Shown here: piece after piece, positions 5,934 to 11,661 of the stretch
How positions within the stretch are numbered: the first letter of the stretch is position 1
Layout: each line of letters opens with the position of its first letter
Position numbers and translations under genes: made by a program
Notes under the pieces: generated by a model
Seen by the model: the letters and a program-made list of their open reading frames with translations, nothing else
Database searches by the model: none
Told to the model about the DNA's origin: nothing
NCBI GenBank assembly: GCA_945875045.1
Contig: CAMCIX010000019.1
Location: 1-11,661, forward strand
DNA from: an uncultured Clostridia bacterium
GTDB lineage: Bacteria > Bacillota > Clostridia > Oscillospirales > Acutalibacteraceae
Reading direction: 5' to 3'
DNA length: 11,661 bases

Positions 5934-8900
5934 GTGAAAGAAAAGAAGAGTAATTTGAATAGAATAATCGCATTGTTTTTATCAAGCCTATTAATTGTAC
6001 TCTCTGCAAACATTACAATGGTAACTGCACAGACTCTCCAACAAGACAATTATTCTGAACAATCAGCTTCGGAAGACAGTACATTCGTTTTATCAAAATC
6101 AAATATCCAGATCGGTGATGATTACTCGCCGAATGAAGCAGATACTGAAGAACCGGAAACGCCTTCATTCTTCAGCACGACCGATACTGTTGGTGACCCA
6201 ATGGTATACCTTACTCAGAAGTGGTTAAATCAAGAATATGGTGACGTCCCGGGATTTGGATCTGTTACGGAAAACGGGAAAACCGGTTGGAATGTTATCT
6301 ACGGCTTAACGCGTGCGTTGCAGCACGAATTGGGAATAACTGAGCTTGCCAACAACTTCGGACCGTCTACAAAAGCATTATATGCAAAAAATCCCTTACA
6401 TAGACAGGATGGTGTTACTGACAGAAAATTTGCCATATTGCAAGGTGCGTTATGGTGCAAAGGATATAATCCCGGATACTATCTTACAGAAGATCCTGAA
6501 ACGGGAATAGTCAGCTTTGAAGAGATTTTCAATGACAAGGTTGAAAAAGCAGTCATATCCTTAAAAACTGATGCCGGATTTATAAATCCGGACAGTGTTG
6601 TTACTCCGAATTTAATGAAAGCGCTGCTTTCAATGGATTCCTTTAAGCTTTTAAGCACCTATTACGGCGGAACATATGAAGTTCGTTCTATGCAGCAAAA
6701 GTTTAACCGTACATATGAAGAATACATAGGAGCCTTAGTACCTTGCGACGGTGTATACGGGAGAAGCACAAGCAAAGCTTTGGTATTTGCTTTACAGGCA
6801 GAGGAGGGTATGCCTGTAGGCACCGCAACCGGGAATTTCGGACCTGCAACAAGAAGCCATTGTCCTCAAATACCATACGTCAGAAATTCCAATGCCGCCA
6901 AGGATTATAACGGTAATTACTATACAGACGCTCAACTCTCGAGAATTATCGAACTTGTACAATTTGGCTTGTTCCTCAACGGCTTCGGAGACGGAATATT
7001 TGATGGAAAGTTCAATCCAGTGACGCAGCAGGCCGTCCTTGACTTCCAATCACATTATGCACTGCCGAGAACCGGGAAGGTAAACCTTGATACATGGATG
7101 TCACTCTTTATAAGCAGTGGCAACCCAAACCGTTCTGCTATAGCTGCGGATTGTGCTACAATACTCAATCCCGCGAAAGCAAAAACCCTTTACGACAACG
7201 GATACAGATATATCGGACGGTATTTGACCGGAACATATGCCGGTGGTCAAAGCAAAGCGCTTACCATAACGGAAGCTAAGATTATTTTAAAAGCAGGTTT
7301 ACGCTTTTTTCCAATTTATCAAACGAGCTCAAACAGCGAATCATATTTCACCCCCGAAAAAGGTATTTCAGACGCACAATCTGCAATAACGGCAGCTGAT
7401 GCTCTTGGATTGCCTGCAGATACGATTATATACTTTGCCGTGGATTTCGACGCCATGGATTACCAAATTACAAATAGCGTTATTCCTTATTTTGAAAAGG
7501 TTTCCGAAGAAATTGCCAAGAGCCGATATAAAGTCGGAGTCTACGGAGCGCGAAATGTTTGTAGCCGCGTTGCGAAAGAAGGTTATTCCTGCAGTAGCTT
7601 TGTAGGAGATATGTCTACCGGTTTCAGCGGAAATTTAGGCTTTAAAATTCCTGATAACTGGGCGTTTTCTCAATTTGCCAACCTTGAAGGCGACAATGCT
7701 TTAGGCTCTGGTGATGGAAGAATTGAAATAGATAAAGATGCTTTCTCGGGAAGAGATCAAGGAGTATCTAAGCTCAGATCAAGTAAAAAAGCAATATATG
7801 TTCTTCCCGGCTATTTAGGTTCAAGGCTTTACACTGCTGACGGAAACGAATATTGGGCAGATCAGGATAGGCTAAGCGCTGATATTGAAAATTATGTAAT
7901 TTGGGGTGAAACAAGCAACAGAAAAGATATTTTGAGGCTTGACGAAAACGGTGAAAATTCCAAAGTACATACTGATATATCCAAGGATTTTTACGGTACA
8001 GCTATGAATTCGGGTGATAACGGAGTATATAAAAACCTTGTCACCGCACTCAAAAAGCAATGTAAAGGTTATGATGTTGTTTTCTTCCCGTACAACTGGC
8101 TTGCCGACTTAAACGACTCTGCAAACGAGCTGCAAAATCATATTAATGACAACGGTTATGAAAGCATAGTCTTTGTCACCCATAGTACCGGCGGTTTATT
8201 AGCCGCAAGGTATATTGCAAAAAGCACCGCAAACAAAAGAAAGGTTGAAAAAGCCATTCTGATTGCTGCACCGCTTTACGGAACATATTATGCGCTTGAA
8301 CCGTTAGAATCCGGAAAGGTCGATTTGGTTGATAGTATATTAGCCGAGCAATTATCAAAAATGGGTATTGAAGGGCCTCTAAAATGGTTGGCATATCAAC
8401 GCACCTATAAATATGTACGTAAGGCAGTGCATAATTCTCCGACAACCTATCAGCTTTTACCAAGCATTGAATATTTAAAGCTTATGCCACAGTTGTACGA
8501 AGATGAATTTAAAAATGCTAAAGCAGTTACAACGCTTGATGAGTATTATAACATACTGAACCACAGTTCAAATCTCAACTCAAAACTTACTAACGGAAAT
8601 AACCGCAGTCATAAGATCTTCAGGAGCAATATTGGGGACATAGTATCAGTTTTGCAAAGCGTTGATACTACATTGATTGGTACAAGTAAAGGAATTAAAA
8701 CGTATTCTGTTGCACAGTATAAGATAGATGCTTTCGGAAAATCCGAAATGATAAGTATTTCAAAATCCAAAGACGGCGACGGAACAGTATTAGCTGCCAG
8801 CGCATTTGCACTAACTGCGGACGGAAGGCACAGGTTAAAATATAAAGATTTTGCTGACGAAGGTACATATGATCATATGGCTTTGGCTATGAACAAAAAA

Positions 8901-10094
8901 CCAATACAGTATGTATGCGATACCATTAATGGAAAAGCTTATGTGTCACCTGCTGAAGAAATTTCATTAATGTCAGAATCAGACGATAATATAGGAATGT
9001 CTGACAATATAAAAATCAATTATTCAAGCAACAAATTTTTAACTGTAAATATCTATGATGAGAGTAATAATAATGTTGCGCAAATTTCCGACAATAAATA
9101 CTTCGGATTTGATGGTGATAAATTTAGCTTTACTCCGCTTAATATTGAAGAAGATAATTGTCGAGCGGTAATTTATATGCCTAACAGTGGCTATCAAATC
9201 ACGTTCAGTTACGGTAATGAAGCCGGAGCTGTGGTTGATTTTGAGGCTGAGGTTTCAACCCTTGACGCCGACGGCTGGAAATCTGCCGGCGTCACCGATA
9301 CCAAAGCTCAAACATCGGAAAACGGTCTGCTCGCGTCGTATGACGGAACACAGAATATCATAAACGCTTCTAATATTTCAGAAATAGTTGGCGGCACGTT
9401 GCAAAATCACCTGACCGACTGGAAGCTACCGGCAAGTATGAAGCTTGACTTTAACACAGCGCAAAAAATCGAAATCACCGGTGAAAATGCACAGCTTGTT
9501 TCCTCTGGTCTTATTTGGAGTTCATCGGATGATTCTATTGTATCGGTCTCATCAGACGGAACCATCACAGCTACCGGTTACGGAAAAACTACAATATCTG
9601 CAACAGACGGAAACAAAATAGAAAGCTGTGAAGTAACCGTAAAATTAGATGTTCAATCAGTCAGCTTCCAAAATCTTGTTATGACGGTTGGCGAAAGAAG
9701 CGTAATCTCGCCTGCGTTCACGCCGATAAACGCAACACAGACAGATATGGTTTATACCTATGAGGAAGGAACCGTCATAAAAATTGACGAATACGGCGTT
9801 ATACACGCACTCGTACCGGGAACAATAATCGTAACAGGAACAACCTCCAACGGAGTCTCCGATACCTTTACTATCACCGTAACCGACGCAGATTTCACAA
9901 GAAAATCCGGTGATGTTAACGGTGACGACAGTGTAGACATAATTGATCTTGTCAAAGTGAAAAAGCATATTGCCGGTGCCTTTATCCTGACAGGAATAGA
10001 CTTCAACACCGCTAATCTTGATAAAAACGGCGATGTTAATTCCTCCGATTTGATTCTTTTACGCAAAATATTATTGAGCATTGATACAGAGTAG
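5934..10094 (+). CDS. Secreted peptidoglycan-binding / DUF1906 / LCAT-type lipase / Big_2 / dockerin protein
   Basis: This 1386-residue protein starts at GTG 5934, chosen by the AGAAAGGA site. Domains in order: a Sec signal peptide (basic N-terminus, hydrophobic 11-27, likely cut after VTA at 32); an acidic linker; four peptidoglycan-binding-like units (about 86-150, 159-235, 249-312 and 329-397, with repeated FGPSTK/FGPATR and DGxF motifs); a DUF1906/Rv2525c-like glycoside hydrolase-like domain (about 401-606, with NGYRYIGRYLTG and IIYFAVDFD); an alpha/beta hydrolase of LCAT type (about 618-1000) with nucleophile Ser751 in THSTGG, Asp947/949 in DGDGTV and His981 in YDHMA; a beta-rich region; two Big_2 domains (about 1165-1321); and a type I dockerin (1326-1386) with two calcium loops, DVNGDDSVD and DKNGDVNSSD. 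It should act outside the cell on wall and acyl-ester substrates, docked to a cohesin. The catalytic triad is read by motif. The true substrate is unknown. Confidence 0.92.
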   Translation: MKEKKSNLNRIIALFLSSLLIVLSANITMVTAQTLQQDNYSEQSASEDSTFVLSKSNIQIGDDYSPNEADTEEPETPSFFSTTDTVGDPMVYLTQKWLNQEYGDVPGFGSVTENGKTGWNVIYGLTRALQHELGITELANNFGPSTKALYAKNPLHRQDGVTDRKFAILQGALWCKGYNPGYYLTEDPETGIVSFEEIFNDKVEKAVISLKTDAGFINPDSVVTPNLMKALLSMDSFKLLSTYYGGTYEVRSMQQKFNRTYEEYIGALVPCDGVYGRSTSKALVFALQAEEGMPVGTATGNFGPATRSHCPQIPYVRNSNAAKDYNGNYYTDAQLSRIIELVQFGLFLNGFGDGIFDGKFNPVTQQAVLDFQSHYALPRTGKVNLDTWMSLFISSGNPNRSAIAADCATILNPAKAKTLYDNGYRYIGRYLTGTYAGGQSKALTITEAKIILKAGLRFFPIYQTSSNSESYFTPEKGISDAQSAITAADALGLPADTIIYFAVDFDAMDYQITNSVIPYFEKVSEEIAKSRYKVGVYGARNVCSRVAKEGYSCSSFVGDMSTGFSGNLGFKIPDNWAFSQFANLEGDNALGSGDGRIEIDKDAFSGRDQGVSKLRSSKKAIYVLPGYLGSRLYTADGNEYWADQDRLSADIENYVIWGETSNRKDILRLDENGENSKVHTDISKDFYGTAMNSGDNGVYKNLVTALKKQCKGYDVVFFPYNWLADLNDSANELQNHINDNGYESIVFVTHSTGGLLAARYIAKSTANKRKVEKAILIAAPLYGTYYALEPLESGKVDLVDSILAEQLSKMGIEGPLKWLAYQRTYKYVRKAVHNSPTTYQLLPSIEYLKLMPQLYEDEFKNAKAVTTLDEYYNILNHSSNLNSKLTNGNNRSHKIFRSNIGDIVSVLQSVDTTLIGTSKGIKTYSVAQYKIDAFGKSEMISISKSKDGDGTVLAASAFALTADGRHRLKYKDFADEGTYDHMALAMNKKPIQYVCDTINGKAYVSPAEEISLMSESDDNIGMSDNIKINYSSNKFLTVNIYDESNNNVAQISDNKYFGFDGDKFSFTPLNIEEDNCRAVIYMPNSGYQITFSYGNEAGAVVDFEAEVSTLDADGWKSAGVTDTKAQTSENGLLASYDGTQNIINASNISEIVGGTLQNHLTDWKLPASMKLDFNTAQKIEITGENAQLVSSGLIWSSSDDSIVSVSSDGTITATGYGKTTISATDGNKIESCEVTVKLDVQSVSFQNLVMTVGERSVISPAFTPINATQTDMVYTYEEGTVIKIDEYGVIHALVPGTIIVTGTTSNGVSDTFTITVTDADFTRKSGDVNGDDSVDIIDLVKVKKHIAGAFILTGIDFNTANLDKNGDVNSSDLILLRKILLSIDTE

Positions 10095-10105
10095 AGGGTG
10101 TTTGA

Positions 10106-10633
10106 ATGAAAAAACTGAATACCAAACGAAAGATTATTATCTTCATTGTCGCCGTACTTTTCGTTATTGCCGTCATATGCTCCGCCGTCTTTGTTCACGG
10201 CTTGATACAAAAGCATCGCATAGCAACAAGAAAGCCCATTCTTAAGGTAATGTCCATGATCCCCGGTGGGTGGATAACACCACGGAAAGAAATTTATTAT
10301 ATTGTCTATGATAACGGCGACTATGAGGAGACCGAAGAATTTTCCACTTCGCAAGCAAAAACCTATGATTTGTATTTGTACGATGAGGAACATATGGATA
10401 AATCTGAAATTCCTGATACCATTCCCCCTTATGTTGATAAAATCATAGCTTATATAAAAGATAAGGGTTCAATTTACTTGACAGAAAGTTATTTTATATG
10501 TGGCGATCGATATTTTTTCACTGTGGATGGTGACCATGAATGCTTTTTGTACGAATACTTTCCGCAAAAAGATAAGGCAAAGCAAATTACCAAAGTGCAA
10601 AACCACGATATAGTATATGTCGAGCTTTATTGA
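10106..10633 (+). CDS. Membrane-anchored extracytoplasmic protein, candidate partner or immunity protein
   Basis: This 175-residue protein starts 11 nt after the hydrolase stop, with AGAGGGTG at 10091-10098, so the two are one operon. Residues about 10-33 form a single transmembrane segment (IIIFIVAVLFVIAVICSAVF) after a basic N-terminus (NTKRK), so the rest should face outside. The outer part has a conserved core, ATRKPILKVMSMIPGGWITP then EIYYIVYDNGDY, and a tyrosine/aspartate-rich C-terminal half with DRYFFTVDG and FLYEYFPQ. I do not recognise the family. A second copy follows directly. A small membrane-tethered outward-facing protein, duplicated behind a secreted hydrolase, is what an immunity protein to that hydrolase would look like. 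A chaperone or surface partner is equally compatible with the sequence. Confidence 0.85.
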   Translation: MKKLNTKRKIIIFIVAVLFVIAVICSAVFVHGLIQKHRIATRKPILKVMSMIPGGWITPRKEIYYIVYDNGDYEETEEFSTSQAKTYDLYLYDEEHMDKSEIPDTIPPYVDKIIAYIKDKGSIYLTESYFICGDRYFFTVDGDHECFLYEYFPQKDKAKQITKVQNHDIVYVELY

Positions 10634-10885
10634 TTTTCCCTGTAAATGCGTGATTGCATGAATAAGCAAAATGACGTACTTAAAATTATAATTTCATTTA
10701 TTGCCGGTATGTCCGTAATATGCGCCGCCTCTTTTGCTCGTGATTTGGTAAAAATACATCAAGCTGCGACAAGAAAACCTATTCTTAAGGTAATGTCCTT
10801 AATCCCCGGTGGGTGGATAACACCATGGAAGGAAATTTATTATATTGTCTATGATAACGGCGACTATGATGAAACCGAAGAATTT
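10226..10885 (+). repeat. Direct DNA repeat inside the two partner genes
   Basis: 10226-10342 and 10769-10885 are 117-nt ungapped copies that match at 109 positions by my count (about 93%). Only three of the differences change the protein (M to L, R to W, E to D). Sequence on both sides, still the same gene, is far more diverged. The two copies lie 543 bp apart and could support recombination. Confidence 0.85.
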
Positions 10886-11179
10886 CAATTAGCAGATATA
10901 GAAATCTAAAATTTATATTCGGTAGAGGACATAGAAACAGATTTAGAAGGAATGCCGGAATATTCAAAAAATAAAATTGATTATGTGAACAATCTGAAAA
11001 ACGGCAATATATATAATCTTTATTTAGTAGACAATAGATGTTTTTTCGATATTCATGATAGCAGAACACTGCAAAATGAATACACCGGTACAGTATTTGA
11101 ATATTTTCCTGAAAGCAATTCTGTAGAAAAGCTCGTACAGTTCAAAAAGAATTATACAAGGCATGTCGAGCCTTACTGA
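10658..11179 (+). pseudogene. Second copy of the membrane-anchored protein, broken by one in-frame TAA
   Basis: The frame aligns along its whole length with the preceding gene: transmembrane segment, ATRKPILKVMSLIPGGWITP core, and a C-terminal half ending FEYFPES...HVEPY. A TAA at 10907-10909 interrupts it after DIEI, and the same frame then stays open through NLYSVEDIE and MPEYSKN to TGA 11177-11179, so the lesion is one nonsense codon and not a frameshift. Without it the product would be about 173 residues, against 175 for the intact copy. ATG 10658 aligns with the first copy's start better than ATG 10646, and neither has a clear ribosome site. The internal ATG 10952 has AGAAGGA too close to serve. 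It is a recently inactivated duplicate, unless the TAA is read through or is a sequencing error. Confidence 0.8.
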
Positions 11180-11200
11180 ATGTGTTTTTTCATGTCAAAG

Positions 11201-11239
11201 AGAGGAACGCCTTTTGTCCTGTGGCGTCCCTCTTTTTTT
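11201..11239. terminator. Terminator closing the hydrolase cassette, possibly bidirectional
   Basis: AGAGGAACGCC (11201-11211) and GGCGTCCCTCT (11223-11233) form an 11-bp stem with one A-C mismatch on the plus strand (G-U on the minus), followed by TTTTTTT on the plus strand. The stop codon of the minus-strand S1-domain gene lies in the T-run, so the hairpin may also end that transcript, although its minus-side T-run is weak. It is nearly the same hairpin as 5797-5826. Confidence 0.85.
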
Positions 11240-11661
11240 ACCATCTTGCAAGAATCTTTCCGTATATCAGCTTACGTTCATAGCTGTATTTGGTTATAAC
11301 GATTATTACCTTATCCCCTATGTGAAAATCACTGTCGTACTGGTCGGCGGAATAGCTGCACAGGCAGTCAAGCTCGTCCTCAAGGCGGCAGAAAAGCCCG
11401 CCGCGATACTTTCCCATTATTACAGACGCACGCCTTGAATCTATAGGGTGCCGCAACTGGGCGCCGTCGAAGGGATGAGGCTGCGCCTTCTTTATAGATA
11501 CGGCAAGCTTCATATTATCGGGGTCATAGTATTTAATTACAGCCTCCTTTGTCTCGCCGGCGTGATACCTCTCCCGCAAATCGGGAATTGCGGCATACGA
11601 TACGTCCGAAACCACTGAAAAAGTCAAGCGAAATGTAGAAAATCGGTAGAAAATGTGGTAT
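11238..11661 (-). CDS. C-terminal part of an S1/OB-fold nucleic-acid-binding protein
   Basis: The minus-strand frame is open from the right edge to TAA at 11240-11238 (141 codons visible). The first start inside it is a TTG at 11627, without a ribosome site, so the real start probably lies outside. The part from SDVSYAAIPDLRERY to LAVSIKKAQPHPFDG looks like the end of one S1-type beta-barrel. The C-terminal 75 residues, with ASVIMGKYRGGLFCRLED, HIGDKVIIVI and KLIYGKILARW, look like a second OB-fold. S1 domains bind single-stranded RNA or DNA, and similar multi-S1 proteins occur in Firmicutes mobile elements, which fits the helicase remnant on the same strand. The low-complexity stretch nearest the edge (FYRFSTF) may not be genuine coding sequence, so the gene could be truncated there. 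Confidence 0.6.
   Translation of the reverse strand, partial: YHIFYRFSTFRLTFSVVSDVSYAAIPDLRERYHAGETKEAVIKYYDPDNMKLAVSIKKAQPHPFDGAQLRHPIDSRRASVIMGKYRGGLFCRLEDELDCLCSYSADQYDSDFHIGDKVIIVITKYSYERKLIYGKILARW
11635..11654 (+). repeat. Two copies of GTAGAAAAT
   Basis: GTAGAAAAT occurs at 11635-11643 and 11646-11654, one helical turn (11 nt) apart, at the point where the S1 frame loses its protein-like composition. It could be a binding site, a junction mark, or chance. Confidence 0.25.

Noticed and set aside
9758..10393. 211-codon minus-strand ORF across the end of the hydrolase gene and the next gene
   Set aside because: It is antisense to the dockerin and Big_2 codons and to the partner gene, both clearly coding. 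Its composition is not protein-like and no ribosome site was seen.
5797..11239. Reading the two GAGGAACGCC hairpins as terminal repeats of a transposon
   Set aside because: Each is a self-contained terminator with a T-run, no transposase lies between them and no target-site duplication is visible. Kept only as a possible recombination site.

Overview
The window looks like accessory DNA from a low-to-mid GC Gram-positive gut or rumen bacterium of the Clostridia, most likely Ruminococcus-like. The evidence is a C-terminal type I dockerin on a secreted enzyme, strong AGGAGG-like ribosome sites, sigma-A type TTGACA/TATAAT promoters, an RHS/YD-repeat protein, and remnants that resemble the gene content of conjugative elements of that group. 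The genus is an inference from content, not from a marker gene.

Layout, left to right. (1) 1-3812, minus strand: a long RHS-repeat protein that runs off the left edge. It has no signal peptide. Its first ~110 residues look like a separate cytosolic domain, and a low-GC variable tail follows the RHS core as in polymorphic toxins. (2) 3809-5016, minus: a 34-codon orphan gene tail that overlaps the RHS start by ATGA, preceded by a helicase gene cut off soon after Walker A and motif Ia, with a 15-codon leader ORF overlapping the helicase start. (3) 5020-5930: a regulatory region with no large gene but with five good promoters. A minus-strand promoter makes a short RNA that meets two strong terminators in a row before the helicase. 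Next comes a compact locus in which a 21-residue hydrophobic, lysine-tailed peptide gene (minus) faces a convergent ~93-nt RNA (plus) across a shared bidirectional terminator: a candidate type I toxin-antitoxin module. Then a plus-strand promoter drives only a ~65-nt hairpin RNA that ends in a perfect terminator, and a further promoter serves the next gene. (4) 5934-11239, plus: a 1386-residue secreted multidomain protein (peptidoglycan-binding-like repeats, a DUF1906/Rv2525c-like glycoside hydrolase-like domain, an LCAT-type alpha/beta hydrolase, two Big_2 domains, a dockerin), followed 11 nt later by a small membrane-anchored protein and by a second, diverged copy of it broken by one in-frame TAA. 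A terminator closes the cassette. (5) 11238-11661, minus: the C-terminal part of an S1/OB-fold protein, open to the right edge.

How the parts may work together (inference): the truncated helicase and the S1-domain protein read in the same direction and look like remains of one mobile element. The plus-strand secreted-hydrolase cassette lies between them and is bracketed by two near-identical GAGGAACGCC terminator hairpins. The large secreted protein, with wall-targeting and lipid-hydrolase modules, followed by tandem membrane-anchored small proteins, has the gene order expected of an antibacterial effector with duplicated immunity genes. That reading is untested, and a nutritional or cell-surface role is the main alternative. 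The points most worth checking are the toxin-antitoxin candidate at 5386-5662 and the hydrolase plus duplicated partner cassette.
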